This document shows positions 33,367 through 48,300 of a stretch of 64,000 bases of DNA, piece by piece; positions within the stretch are counted from its first letter, which is position 1; the number at the start of each line of letters is the position of its first letter. Below the pieces are notes generated by a model. The model was not told the DNA's origin. It was given only the letters and a program-made list of their open reading frames with translations, and did not search any database. The stretch comes from JACKNG01 sp040220855 (GTDB taxonomy: Bacteria > Pseudomonadota > Gammaproteobacteria > Ga0077536): contig JAVJVZ010000038.1 of assembly GCA_040220855.1 (NCBI GenBank), positions 1 to 64,000 of the forward strand, in the 5' to 3' direction. A program made the translations under genes and the position numbers.

Positions 33367-36300
33367 TTACCTGCTCGATGTGGAGTTGAGATGAGACGAC
33401 CGCTCGCCCGTTCCGGAACCGCTCGTACGCAGCTCGAGGGGCAGGTCGATCTTGAAAGCATTGTTGGGGTGCATCTGCCGGCGGCCGGCGTTGGTGAGGA
33501 AATCTTCGACCCACGCGTCGATGCTGGCCGTCGCCCGTGAGGTCGGCGTAGTCCGCGGGCCCGACGTGTCGGGCCACGCGATGCGCTGGCCGCCCTTGGC
33601 GGCGGCTTTGCCCCCGTTCGCATCGTGCCCGCTTGACGCGCCCTCGCCGCGTACCCGCAGCCAGCCATCGGTATGGTCCTCGCCGGCCATCGGCACCGGA
33701 TTGAGCGTAAGGCGGCCATCATTGAGCGACGCCCACACCAGGTCGACCAGGTAGCGCCCCGGCCGGACTGCGTCCTTGACCCGGAAATCCAGGTCGACAA
33801 GGCTACCCCGCCCCCCGGGCAATGCGTCGATACGCGCCAGGTCGACCTTGATCACGCCGGGCGTGCCGGTGTCGGTCAGCCATTCGAAGTCGCCGGTCAC
33901 GCTGCCGCGACGGACGTCGCGCAGCTCGATGACCGACGGGTCATACGCGATCTCGAGTTGCGCCGCTTCGAGCCCTGCCGCCGTATCGAGTTCGATCGGC
34001 ACCGTGACGTCGCGGCCGTTCGCCACCTCGGTCGTCGCCGGCAGGCTGACCAAGGGATCCGGACCGCTCAGCGGCAAGACGGGCGGAACGACGGGCAGTG
34101 GTGGAATCTTCGGCTGGTCGCTACCGCTGATCTCGCGCAGCAGCAGGGTAGCGTCGGCACCGGTGAGACGGCCGTTCGCGGACGTATCACCGATGATGAC
34201 CGGATCGACCAGCGGCCACTGCTCGAAGCCCGCAGCGAGGCCCACCAGCACAGCCTGGATCTGCTGCACATCCTGCAAGGTATAGGTGGCGCTGAAGGTC
34301 GCGTCACCAACGTAGGAAACCACCTGCACGCCGTGCGCACCGACAGCGTTGACGTCGACGCCGTCGATTGCGATGTTCATGATGTCGAGCCGCTGCTTGG
34401 CCCCGTAAGGTGCCGTGCCGGGCACCGACCCCAGGATGCGCGTCAGCTCGAGCGCCGTACCGTCTACCGGCGCGCCGAACTCGACGGTGATGCGGGCGAT
34501 ACCCGCCACCGACAGGTCGACCGTGGCAGTGCCGCCCGCCGGATCGACCACGTCGGTTATCGTCAGCAGCGTCGAGTCGTAGTGCAGCTCGAAGGTGGCG
34601 GTCGTGAACAGTCCCGCGTCGGCAATGGTGACTGGCGTGCCACTCACGTCCCCCGGCAGATCAACTGCCTGCTCCGGACCACGGGCGAAATCGGCGATGC
34701 CGATGCGCGCGCTGCCGGCGAGGGCGACGTTGAACGCGCCGAGGAAGTCGCCACCCGCGACGCCGTCGTCGTCACCGTCAAGCAGACTGCCGAATTCTCC
34801 GCGGAAGCCATCGGCGCGACTCGCGAGTGTGAGCGTGTAGGCGCCATCGGCAAGCGGGCCACCCGTGCGCACGAACGAGAAGCCGGCGAGGTCCGCATCG
34901 AGCAACAGGGAACCTTGCACATCGCCAGCGGGGCCGGCGAGCACCAGGTCCGGCAGCCCGAACGTGCCGCCGGCGCCATCATAGAGATTCAGCACGCTGG
35001 CATCGATCGCGCGGTTGAAGCGCAGGTCGAAGCCGGAGGCATTGGGCGTGACCGACACCACCGCGAGCGGATCGAGAGCGTTTACTTCGAGCGCGAACGG
35101 CGCGGCATTCCACGTGCCGTCCTCATCCGTCGCACTGGCATTGATTTCGAAGGAACCGGTCAGACTGTAGACATGATCGATGACGGGCGGATTGCCGGCG
35201 ACGACCTCAACGGTACCGTCGCCCCAGTCGATAGTCCAGCTCGTGATGGTATCGTCGCCGGGGTCAGTGGCGGCGAGACCCAGGGTATAGGTTGCCTCCT
35301 GCGTCGTCGTCGCGTCACCGGAGAGCGTCAGCGTCGGCGCGACGTTCAATACCTCGAGCTCGAAGCTGGTCGCAACCGAGCGTGCCGGCAGCCCGCTGTC
35401 CGTGACGGTAACCGTGACCGTGCCGGTATCGGGTCCGTCCGGGGTGCTCGCCCAGGCAATCACGAACTCGTCGCCGTCGCGTACGGCGGTCGCGCCCGGC
35501 ACGCCGCTCACCACCGCCGTCAGCGTGCCGCCCTCGGGATCGGTCGCGTCGAGCCGCACCGAGTAGGCATCGCCTTCGTTCAGGACGACGTCGGGCAGGG
35601 TACCGATGACCGGCGGATCGTTGACAATCTCGAAGGCGAAATCCGACGTATCGTTGATGGACGCGTCCGCCACATCGCTCACGCGGATGAAATAGTTCGA
35701 CCCGGCCGCGATCACCGTCTCGTCGACTGTCCACTCGAACACGCCGTCGTTGGTTTCGTTCGCCGCCAGCAACGCGTAGCTGCCGGCGATACCAGTGGCC
35801 GAGTACGCGATATCGACCGGCCCGGCCAGGCCGTCGCTGCGCCAGCGGATGTCGAACGTCGAGAGCTGGTGAATTCGCTCGCCGCCGTTGGGTGCGAGCA
35901 CCATCACGTACTGCGCCGGGCTGAGCGAGGCCTGCGCCGTGTTGCCATAGGCACCGACGTTGACGTAGCCGCCATTGGTGACCGGCTCGTCGGCGAAGGG
36001 GTCGTTGGCATCGCCGCGGTCGATGGCGGGCGACTGCTGCGCGTCGAGGGTGAGTATCGGCGTCAACGCAACCGGCGTACCGGGGTAAATGAAGGAGGGC
36101 GGCCCCTGCACCGGCGCGAGCGATCCGCCGTGGAAGCTGCCGTGCTCGCTGCGCACGTGGAAATCGTCGTCGCGACCATCGGTCACGCCGTCCTGGTAGC
36201 CGAGGATATTGTCGGCACCGTTGGCATCGACGAACAGCGGGTTGGTGAACAGGCTGTCGACGTCGGTGCCTGTCGCGCCGCGCCAGTCGGCGAAGCTGCT

Positions 36301-39300
36301 CCGCGCGGCGCCGTTCCAGAACCCGGTATCACCCGAGCCGAAGGGCGAGCGATACAGCACATTGGTGTCGGACGTGAAACCCGCCTGCGAATCGAGCGTC
36401 ACCGTGATGCCGGTACCGTGCTCTGCCCAGATGATGTTGTTGCGTACATTGGTTCCGCTCGCGCCGCCTTCGATACGCAGCGCGTCGGCATCGATCTCGA
36501 CCAGCGTGTTGTTCACCACCTCGGCATCGTTGGCCCCGGTGACGAGGAGCCCCGTCCGCTCGTTGTCGTAGATGACATTGTTGCGCACCAGCACCGTGTT
36601 ACCGGCGACGCTGACACCGAGAGGATTCGTGTACACCACGTTCTCGAGGACATCCGAATCGACGGCCAGAATGCCGACCTGGCGGTTCGCGTAGACCCGG
36701 TTGCCCTGCACCAGGGACTGCGCGGCGTCGATGCCGATACCGCTGCCATACACGATGTTCGACATCGCCACGGCACCGTCACGCGCGGTAATCCCGATCG
36801 CGGAGAATGCCGTCTGCTCGGCTACCGTGTTGCCGGCGAACACCACGTCGCCGCTCACTTCGGCGCCGCTCGAGGTGTTCTGCCAGATGATGTTGGCGGT
36901 CAGCGGCGCGAGTGACTTCGAACCGACGAGCGCCGAGCCGCCGCCGGCATTCTCCACCACCAGTCCGCGCTCATTGGCCAGCGCGACGTTGTTCTGTATC
37001 ACTGCGTCGCCCGGCGCCTGGATCACGAAGCCGGTACCACGGTTGAGCACCGCGATGTTGCGCCAGACCTCGTCGACACCCCCGGCCAGGCGCACGCCGT
37101 CACCCGCGTTCTCGGCCGCGATGGAATCGGAGAGCGACGCGATCGGCCCGTTGATGACGATGCCGCTGCCGGCATTCTCGCGCGCTTCGAGGCCTGTGAA
37201 CTTCGACAGCGGCGCCACGCTGGTGATGTCGATGCCGTTGCCGGCGTGCCCGGTCGCGACGATATCGTGGGCGAGGAAGTCGTCGCTGCCGTTGTGCACG
37301 AGCAGGCCGGCGGCGGCGTCGCGCAGCGTGAGGTGGCTGACGAGCATGTCGTCGGCATCGTTGATCTCGATGAGCGGCCGCGACTGGTCGCCTGGAATAG
37401 CGGGGAACAGCGCGGCAACGCGACCGGCACCGGTCGGACCGCTCAGTTCGAACCCCTCCTCGGTGCCGAGCCCGAGGTCGGTGACGCCCGAGACGGTCAC
37501 GGGGTCGATCAGCGGGTAGTCACCGGTATCGACGAGGAGCCGCGAACCCGGCGTGAGGTCATACACGCGCAACAGGTTCGTCGGGTAGGGCTTCGGTGCG
37601 CTGGAGATCTTGCCGGTGTGGCGGTTGTCGCCGATGCCGTTCGGGGTGTACTCGTCGTTGGCGTTGGAAGCGTCGTCGACAAAGTAGACGTCGCCGTCCT
37701 CGGGCACCGTGAAGGGCTCCTGGCTGCGATCGAGAACGAGCGGGTTGTCGACCCAGGAGACCTGTACGCGCAGCCCGTAGGTGCCGTAGGGGATCGCATC
37801 GGCAGCCGGTGTCCACAGGAACTCGCCGTCGTCGGGCGTCGCCGCGGTGATCGTAGTCAGGAAGGCGGGTCCATCCGGCGTATCGCGATACAAATCGATG
37901 CGCACGTCCGAACCGCCGGTATTGTTGAAGCTCTCCCAGCGTATCGCCAGCGCGCGGTCGCGCACGGCGTCGACGTAGAGATCCGGGCTCTGCAGCGCGA
38001 TGTGCTGCTGCCCCGCCGCCGGCAAGGCCAGCGGTGAGGTAAAGCGCTGGGAGCCGAACAGCGGGTTGAGCGCGTACGCGTCGTTGTAGCGGCTCTCGAA
38101 GCGCGGCCGCGCCCACTCCGGGTTGACCACCGTTGCTCCGACGGAGTTGAGATCGAAGCGGGCGATGTCGGCCTGCCAGTCGAGCACATCGACGAAATCG
38201 CGCGTCCAGTAGCCGACCTTGCCGTTGCCGCTGGCATAGAGGTTGTTGAAGTCGCTGAAGAACCCGGCCTGGGAATCGTTGGCGACGAAGAGGCCGTAGC
38301 CATCCTCGGTCCACAGCGTGTTGTGCAGCACGGAGACGTCACGTGCGCCGCCGATCAGTCGGACGAGATCCCCCGCCGGGGTGTACAGGGTATTGCCGGT
38401 GAGTTTGACCTCGGCCACGCCGTCGATGAGCACGCCGGCGGTCGAGTTGCGGTAGATCTCGTTGCCGGTAATCGCATTGCCGTCGGCGGCCAGGATACCC
38501 ACGGCATTGCGGCCGATGCGGTTGTGCTGGATGTCGCCGTCGAACTGATGCACGCCGGTCTGGTTGCCCTCGATGCGGTTGGCGGAGGCGAGGTTGTCGC
38601 CGCCGATCACACCCGAGCCGCTGACGCCGAACTGGTTGTCCCGGATCTGCTGGTTCTGCACGGTCGCACCAACCAGCTGCACGCCGGTGCCATTGCCGTG
38701 AATGTCGTTCGGCCGGCTGCCGGCGAGGAAGCCGAGACCGTTACCGGCCTCGCTCACGGTGCTGCGCACACCCACGGTGTTTCCATGGATGTGGTTGTCG
38801 TTCAACAACGCGGGCGCGCCGTAGCGCACGCCGATACTGGCACCATGGATGGTGTTGGAACGAATCTCGCCGCCGAATGGTGCGGCGAGCAAGAGGCCCG
38901 TGCCGCTGGCGGCGATGTCGTTGTGGGCGACGAGTCCCGACGCCGCGGCGGCGACGGTCAAGCCGGTGGACCCCGTGAAGCGATTGTGCAGTACCTGCAG
39001 CTTGGCACCACCGTTGAGGGTCACACCGCTTGAAGCGATGGTGTTGTCGACGAGCGCGAGGCCCACGGTACCGTCCTGGACGACCACGCCGGCCGCCAGG
39101 TGAAGCCGTTGCAGCACGCCGCCCGCCTCGACGGTCACGAGGCCCGCGATGGTCGAGGTACCGCCCTGTGCACCGACAATCGTGACCCCGGCATCGTCGG
39201 CGCCGAGGGTGAAGCCGGCGTAATTGCCGGCGCCGAGGATGATGAAATCACCCGCGCCGAGATCGTTCGCCGCGAGAATCGACTGCACGCCCACTGCAGG

Positions 39301-42300
39301 CGTCGCCTGGATCACCTTGCCCGGCAGTGTGGTGACGCCACGCAGATAAGCCTGCGGCAGGCCGGAGGTCTCGTCGGTCCAACCGACCGTCGGACGGCCC
39401 AGGCCGTCGACCGCCAGGTTGATTGCGGACAACGCACCACCGGTTGCACTGATACCCTTGCCACTGGCATCGCCGGGCAGGGTCTCGACGAAGTTCGTGC
39501 CATCCCAGCGCTTGGCATAGATGTGCGCATCTGGGTCCGCGTAGTCGCCGGCATCGTGGTCGACCCAGAGCAGGAACATTTCGCCACCGCCGGACTCGAG
39601 CTTGGGATCGAGCGCACGCCGGTCGGTATCACTCACCCCGTTGGCGAGTGCCGAACTGCCCGCGCTGACCCAGTCGCTGCCGTCGTAGCGCTTGACGTAG
39701 ATCTGCTCGTAATCCGCGACCCGTTCGCGGTAGGCGACGAACAGTTCACCGTCGAACCAGGCCGCATCCGGCTCACGGCTCTCGGTGTCACTGTCGGAGA
39801 CGTTGTCCGCGGTCGACGAATTGCCGGCGAGGTTGGTCCACTTGCCGAAGGTCAGGGCGCGCACGTAGACCTCGGTCGCGTCACCGAGCCCTTCGCTCCA
39901 GGTCACCGCCAGCTTGTCACCGGCAGCCGCGACGTCGTACTCGGACACCCCGATTGCACTCTGCGTGATACCGCCGCCGGATGCGGCCCCTGGGGAGACC
40001 GCCACCCAGTTGGTGCCATCGAAGACCTTGGCGAACACCTGGCGGACGGCGCCCAGTGGCGATGGCTGGTTGGGACTGCTCAGTGCATCCAGCCAGGTCA
40101 CCAGCATGCGTCCGTCGTACTCGACGATCTTGGGCTGGTCCGCCATCGAGACGAAATCACTGAAGCCACTGATCCCGCCCGGCAGCAGCGAATTGCCCAT
40201 GGTCACCCAGGCATCGCTGCCGGCGTCATACTGGGCGCCCTTGATGACCATGCCTGCGCCTTCGACCTCCATCCATACCACGGTCGGCCGCCCTTCGAAG
40301 ACGAGCAGCGAAGGCCGGCGCGAATCGGATGCGGAATCGCTGACACCGCCGCCCGCGGCCGAGCCACCGAGCATCTGCCACCCGTTGCCGGTCTCGCGCG
40401 CGACGTAGATCTCGTAGTTGCCGTTGCGGGAATCGGACCAGGCCGCGTAGCGCACGCCGTTGGCGTCGACCGTCACCGCGGTATCGAGCGCAGCCCCCAC
40501 GCCGCCAGACAGACCGAAAGCGGTCGCCGACCCGGCGATCTCGGCCCACCAGCCGGCGTAGAGCGGCCCGCTCGGCAGCGTGTCGACTGCCAGCGGATCG
40601 TCCGGGCTCACTTCGGGGACCGGGTTGGGCGTGGCCGGCGGCGCGACGATGGTGGCCGGATTGTCACCGGGACCGGCATTGACCAGGTTGCTGGCGCCGA
40701 GCGTGTCGTCGATGCGGTCGTCCTCGCCTTCGCCGAACAGCACGTCGTTGCCGCCCTGGCCGTCGAGGGTGTCACGGCCCGAACCCGGCTCGTTCAGATT
40801 CGTGCCGAAGTCGCCATAGAGGTAGTCGACCGCGTTGTCGTCGCCGGCGGTGAAGTCGTCGCCGAGCAGGGTGTCGTGGTCGCCCCCGCCGACCAGCACG
40901 TCGGCCCCGGGACCGCCGAGGATGATGTCATCGCCGAAGCCACCGTCGATGATGTCGTTGCCTTCCCCGCCGGCGAGCACGTCGTTGGCGCCGTAGCCGT
41001 AGATGTAGTCATTTCCGGCATCGCCGATGATGCCGTCGACACTCTCGTCGGAGCCGTGCAGAACGTCATCGCCTGCGCCGCCGTAGATGATGTTGACCTC
41101 GCCGCCGCCGCCGCGGATGCGGTCGTCGTCCTCGTTGCCCATGAGCCGGTCGCTGCCACGGCCGCCGTCGATATCGTCGTAGCCCGTGCCGCCGCTGATC
41201 TCGTCGTCTCCGAAACCACCGAGGAGGTCGTCGTCGCCGGCACCGCCGTCGATCAGGTCGCCGTGCGCCCCACCTTCGATGTAATCGTCACCGCTACGCC
41301 CGTAGATGATATCGGCACCACCCAACCCGTAGACGGTGTCGTTATCGGGACCGGCATCGATGACATCACCGAAGTAGACGCCATCGCTCAGGTCCGAATC
41401 GTCGCTGCCCGCGTCGGAGCCGAAAATCAGGTCGTCGCCGCCGGAGGTGTTGATGAACGTGTTGAGAATCTTGTTCTCGATGCGTACCTCGTCGGGGTCA
41501 CGCAAGGTATTGATGGTGGTGCGGTCGGCGACCATCGCCCCGCGCAGCACCACGCGCGATCCGACGCCCGGATCGGCGTTGCCGTAATCCCCGTTGATGA
41601 CGACAGTGCTCGGCGTCGAGATGAGGCTCTCGAGCCGCGTATCGACGTCGTCACCCACGTTGAGCGTGATGCCGGCCTCCTGGCTGAGGATGAACGCGCC
41701 TTCCATCAGCACGAGATCCTCGTCCGTGTCCGGCGTATCGGGTACGGTCAGCCGTACCAGGCCACCGGGCGTGAAGACGAACTGGACGTTCATCAACCCG
41801 TCCGTCTCGAGTGCCCAGACATGACTGGTGGCCAGCGCGCTGAAGCGGCCCGGCCGCGTCGTCGAGGAATCGACGTCGAAGTCGTTGTCGGACTCGCCCA
41901 CGGTGCCGCCGGCGTAGAGCGTCACGTTGACCCCGATGGCGTCGGCCTCGGCATCATCGAAGGCATCGAGCATGCTGCCATCCAGCGCGGTGAGGAACAC
42001 GTCCCCGCTGACCGAGCGCGCACGATCGACATTCATGTCGCCGTCAGTCTCGATCAATACGATGTCGAGCAGGGCGTCGGCCTTGACGACACCGTAGACG
42101 GGACGCGCGGAATCGATCTCGAGCGGGTTTTCGAACAGCCCGATGTTGCCGTTGTCCGCGCGCAGGGTGATGTTGATGCCGACGACATCGGCGGCGTCGT
42201 CGGCCGGCACATCGATGATGTCGGCGAAACGGCCGGTGAGCATTACGTTGCGATTGGTCGACTCGATGCGCCCGGCGCGCAGGTCGCCGAGCTCCTCGGT

Positions 42301-45300
42301 CAACGTGATGTTGCCATTCGTGAGCACGTCGATGTTGCCGGCGAGGAACACGCCCTCGGTGAGAATGTCCGTGTAGCCGTGCACGTTGATGAACGGCGCG
42401 GCCGCGGCATGGATGCCGACGATATCGATGTTGGCACCGCTGATGATGCGCCGCTCGGCATCGAGCGCTTCGCCGAAGTCGTAGATGACTTCGACTTCGC
42501 CGAAGCCCGCCCCCCACACGCCACGCGGGAAAATGGTGGCGACGGTCCCGGGCGACTGGCGGAAATGGTCGGTGACAATGGTCGTGCGCGGCGGTGCCCC
42601 GGGCGGTCCGGGCGGATTGACCGGGGTATCGACCACCGCCGTCTCGACGACCTCGATCTCGTACGGGCCGGGCACCACGGTCGGCTGGAGGCGGCCATTG
42701 AGGAGCTCGAGATTGACGTCGGTCGACCTGCCGGAGCCCGACTGCACCCGCTCCACATCGACGTTGAAGCCGGTGACCGACTCCCCCGCGACCAGCGCAC
42801 GGCGCAGCAGCCCGCGCAGCTCCATGTAGTTGCGCTGCCCCGCATCGGAAGTGCGGTAGCGATCGGCGGCATCGGTCGGTCCGTCGTTGCTTTCGACGAT
42901 CTCGAGGCGCAGGCGCTGCAGGTCGGTCAGCCCGATATGGCCGTCGATGGCCTCGATGCGGAAACTGTCGGTGCGGATGAGTCCGCCTGGAACCGGGAAC
43001 TCGCCGCCGCCCGGCAGGCTGGACAGGATGTTGCCGCGCTGGTTGAACACGTTGGTCATGCCGATGGGATTGTTGACGACGCCGGCAAAGGTGATGTCGG
43101 GCGTCGCGTTCGGGGACGCGTTCGTGTTGCTGATCTCGATCAGCGTCGGCTTGAAGTCGTGATTCACGTCGAACTCGAAATCGTCGACGTGGTCGATCTC
43201 GATGGTGACTTCTTCCTCCGGCGTGGTCAGGAACGTATTGACGACCTCGATGTCGCTGATCCGCATGTCGAGCACGGACTGGTTCAGCAGGTCGACCGCG
43301 GCGTAGGTCTCGCGGAAGGTGAACAGCGGACCATTCGGCAGCACGGTGACGATATTCGCGTTACCGACATCGTTCGCGCGGAACAGTGCCTGGCCGCGAT
43401 CGTTCTCGTTGATGATGTTGGCAACCACGAACTCGCCATTGGCATCCGGATCGACGTAGCTGCCGATCGCGCTGCCCACGCCAACGACGCTGACGTTGAT
43501 GGCCTTCTGGATGCGGCCGTCCGGCCCGACGATCAGGGTGGGGCTCGGGCCCGGCAGGAGCAGCACGTCGGCATCCCAGTCGACGTCGCGCGGACCCTCC
43601 TCGGCGTCGATCTCCACGAACAGCGCCAGGCGGTCGTAGCCGGCCGGCTGCTCCAGCGGTGTCACGTCGATGGGTGGCACCCCTGGCACCGGGAACAGGC
43701 GCGGCCCGGCCGTCACCAGGGCATCCGCATTGGCGTCGATCAAGGTTGCGGGGTTGTAGTCCGCATCCGGATGTTCGTCACTGCCGCCGAACAGTCCGTC
43801 GAAATCGGCATCGAGATTCTCGTCCATGTCGCTGTCATCGAGCACGGCACGGATGTCGACACCCTCGAAACCGGCCACGCTCGCACCACCGCCTATACGG
43901 GCGGTCGCGCGCGGATTGACATTGCCGCTGGCACGCGCATCGGCGTCGCCGCCCAGACCACCGGCCCACGCGTCGGCCCTGTAGTTCCAGTCGAGATGCG
44001 ACCACTCCGAGACCATCGACACGCTGCGTGCGGCCACGTCGGCGTTGCCGCCGACGACCACCTGCGTCGCATCGGTCAGCGAGCCACGGGAAGCGGCATC
44101 GACATCGGCCACGAAGCCGCCGGCATCGGCACTGGACGTGACGTCGACATCGACGACCGACCCCGAATGCACGCGCAGGTGGCCGTCCGCCTCGATGTTG
44201 ACGCCACTGCCGTTGATCGCGCCGCCTTCGTCGACACCAATGTAAGCGCGGTTGCCGTGGGTGACGTCGTTCCTTGCGTCTGCATCGCCGACTGCGACGA
44301 AGCCGCCACCGCCGTTGCTCGCAAAGGACGACGAGTTGACCGTCGAGGACGAGAGGATATCGACGTTGCCGCCGGCTCGCAGTGCGCCCGCGGCAATGTA
44401 GGCACGGACGTCCTGGTTGATGCTGACGTTGCTGTTCGGGTTGCCGACCGCGACGAGACCGCCGCCACCGCCGCGCGCGGAGCCGGAGCTCTGCCCGTCG
44501 CCGGGCGGCGGTGACAGCACCCGCAGGGAGACGTTGTCCGGCCCGGTCAGAACATGGCTGCCGCCGGGGGCGGAGGTCAGGTCGAGCCGCAGGGAGTGCG
44601 TTCCGCCGCTGTGCGTGAGGTCGAGCGGCGGCGCGGTGAAATAGTGCGTACCGATGCGGTTGGCGCCGCTCAGGGTCGTGATCGGGTCGCCGCCCGGGGT
44701 GGTCGCAAGCTGGAAGGTATCGCCGGACACGTTGCGCACGTAATACGTCACGCCGTCGTCGAGACCACCGATCTCCTCGCGCAGCAGGAGATGGCGCTGC
44801 TGGTTGAGCGGTGAGGTCTTGTCGCCGTTCAGGGCGATCGGCGCCTCGTCACCGGGCTCCGTATCCGCCTGGTTCGACGCGAGCTGAATGTAGTTGTTGT
44901 CGATGCGGATGACGTAGTAGAAGTTGTTCGAGCTGAGCCCGTCGATTGCCGTACCGCCCGGCTCGACGCGATAGATCACCCGGCTGCCATTGGAGAAGCC
45001 ATGGCCGGGCACGTAGATGCGGTCGTTGTTCGTGTTGGTCACGCTGCCGCCGCCACCCACGGTGATGTCGACCGAGTTGGTGGAGAACTCCACGGGATTC
45101 GCGACCTTGTAGGTGAGCGCCTGGTTCTCCGCGTAGGCGCTGCCGAACACCTGGATGGTGTCGTTGGTGGCATCGACGCCGAAGGCGAAGAACGCATCGT
45201 CGGCGAAGCCGCCCGCACCGACCGCCTCGTCTCGGGACGCGTACAACGTGATGGTCTTCTCGTCGAGCACGCGCACGTAATAGGTGCCGGCCGTGTTCAT

Positions 45301-48300
45301 CGCCGTGCTGATCGACGTGCCATCGGGCGTGTACTTGACGGCGTCACCGGTCTCGAAGCCGTGCGGCACGGCAAAGCGGATGCGATCGCGGACGCCGTCG
45401 ACGCCATCCTCGGTGGACAGCGGATTGCCGGTACCGGTCGAGGACGCCGAGAACACGGCGCCGAGTTGCAGGGTGTCTTCTCCCGTCGCGATCACCGAGT
45501 ACTCGCGGCTCGAGACGAGGTTGCCACCGCCGGCTGTGGCGATCGCCGGGTTGCCGTTCGGGTTGTAGACGACACGGTCGCCATCGGCCAGGCCGTGCTG
45601 GGCGAACGTAATGGTGTCGATGTCGATGGTGGCCTGGTCGGTGGTGAAGGTATCGCCCAGAGCGGCGACTTCCTGCGCGCGCGCGATGGCCTCGACGACA
45701 ACCGAGCCAGCGACCTCGAGCGTCGACCCGCTGCCGATGAAGGCGCGGATGGTTGGCGTGACGAAGGTATCGGTGTTGGACGCGCCGACGTCGACGGCAC
45801 CACCGCCGTAAGCCCGCGCCAGCGCGTCACCCTCCGCGCGTATCGAATCAGCGCGTACGGTCACGCTGCCGGCGACGTTCTGCAGCGACGCGTTGTCGCC
45901 GATATAGGCTTCGACGACGGGCGTCAGCGTGGTCGTCGCCTGGGCGCCACGCACGCTCACGACCCCGCCGGTACCGGCGAACGTATCGGATTTCGCGGTG
46001 TTGGCGGCCACCGCCTCGAGTTCGAAGTTACCGGCCTGGAAGACCCGCGCGTTGGCGTCGAGGAAGGCACGGGTGGCGCTCTCCAGCGTGGCGCTCGATT
46101 TCAGGGTTCCGGCACCAATCACGCCGCCGCCACCACCGCTGGACTTCGACAGGGACCGGTTCGCCGCGGTGGCGGTCGCGGCGATGTTACCGCTCGCGGT
46201 GATGCGCGCGCTCGAACCGAAATAGGCCTGGGTCGTCCCCGTGTGGGTCGCCGTGGAAGTCGCCCCGGCGATGCCGCCGACACCGATGGCGATGACCGCC
46301 GCATTGGCATCGGCGTCGTGGTTCGCGTCGGCGGACAGGGTCAGGTCGTCGCTGACCACGGTACCGAGCACGAAGGCGCCGACGACGTTCTCCGCCACCG
46401 CGTGCGGATTCACGGTGGCAACCTCGACGAGGCCGAAGCCGCCGGTGTCGACCTCGGCCTCGGCGTCCGACTGCCCCGTTGCCGAGAAGCCGACATCGTC
46501 CGCTGTGACGCTGGCACCGCTGCCGACGTACGCTTCGACCACGTGGCTGGTGACCGCGCTCGGCGTCAGTTCGACGATGTTGACCAGGCCGACATTGACA
46601 TCGGCCATCGCGGCGGCCGCCAGCGCCCCCGTCGAACGGGCGATGAAGCTCAGGTCGTCGCCCTGGAGCGTCGAACCGTCGCCGACGTAGGCGTTGGTGG
46701 AGCCGTCCACGCGGGCCATGGAGAACAGGCTTTCCACGCCGACCAGGCTGACCGAGATGCCGAAACTGGCGGCGTCGGCGAGGGCCGACGACTCGGCCAG
46801 GAAGGTCGCCGGCCCGCCGATCGAGACGTTCGCGCCGTTGCCGACGAAGGCGGAGACCTCGTGGTCGACGGTGACCGGTACGCTCGCCCCGCCGATGTTC
46901 GCGACCCCGATGTCGAGCGAGAAGATGCTACTGACGGCAGTGTTCTTGAGCGCGCTCGCCGTGACGTTGGTCGAGCCGGCATTGATGGCGAAATCACCGC
47001 CCAGATAGGCGAGCGTGGCCCCGCGCACGCGGACGTCGGGGCGGATGGACGAGAAGTTGACCGCGCCGATGTCGATGGTGAACGTGTCCATGCGCGCGCT
47101 GTTGCCGATGTCGAGATGACCGGCCGTCAGGTTCAGTGCGCCGCCGAGTGTGATGCTGCCGTTGGAACCGTCCGGACCGTCGTTGCGGTTCGGGCCGACG
47201 TAGGCCTCGACCACGTGGGTGGTATTGATGGTCGGCCTGATGAAGCTGATGCTGACCGCGCCGATGCTGACGGCGGCCGACTCCGACGACGCCGTGTTGT
47301 CGGCCCGCGCGCTCAAAGTGAGACTGCCCGCGGTGACGTCGGCACCTTCTTCGACGAAGGCACGCGTGGCGCCGCCGGCGATGATATCGGGCGCCATGGT
47401 GTCGACCGACACCACGGATGCCCCGAAGTCGAAGCCGCTCATCTCGGCCGTGTTACGCGACTCCGCTTCCAGCGCGATGCCGCCACCACTCAGCGTGAAG
47501 CCCGCGTCGTTGGTGATGCGGGCCTCGGTGACATGGGCGGTGCGCAGCGTCGATTCGACGTTCCCGACCTGCACCAGGCCGAACTTGATCTGGAAGGATT
47601 CCGAGCCGGCGGTGTTCAGCGAACTCGCAATACCGTCGATGCCGTCGGCGATGACGTCGAAATTGCCGCCGATCATGACCCGGGTCGTCCCGCCGACCGT
47701 GATTTCCGATTCGACGATGCTGACGTCGACCAGGGACACCCCGACGTTGACTTCATCGACGCTCGCCGTGTTGTCGGACGTGGCCGACAGCACCAGATCG
47801 TTGTCGAGCGTGATCGTGCCGCTCAGACCGTCGTTGATCGCCTGGCCGGCCGCCGGGCCGATGAAGGCCGCCGTGTTGTGCGCCGTGCGGGCGATCGGCT
47901 TGGCCTTGTCGAGGGAGAACAGCGAAATCGACATCTCGAACTTGTCGACCTGCGCATCGTTCAGCGAGTTGGCATGAGCGCTGAGCGCTTGCGCGGCGAT
48001 GCTGGAACCCTCGTCGACGTAGGCCAGGGTGGAACCGGCAATCTCCGCGGTGGAGCTGACGAAATTCAGATCGACGAGCCCGAGGTCGAGCGGCGCGATC
48101 AGGTCGATCGTCGCGTTGTTGACCGAGTCGGCGCTGAGATCCAGCGCCCCTCCGTTGATATCGAGGTCCGCACCGGACTCGACGAAGGCTTCGGTCACGT
48201 GGGTGGTGTGGGCGGAGCGCTCGGTGGTATCGATATCGACCAGGCCGACCTCGAAGGCCATGGCCTGCGTGCTCGCGGTATTCATCGAATCGGCGACAGC

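Noticed and set aside
45001..46400. Possible frameshift or assembly error within the giant gene
   Set aside because: The minus-strand frame stays open and keeps the same composition and periodic motifs through the whole region, so one intact gene is the simplest reading.
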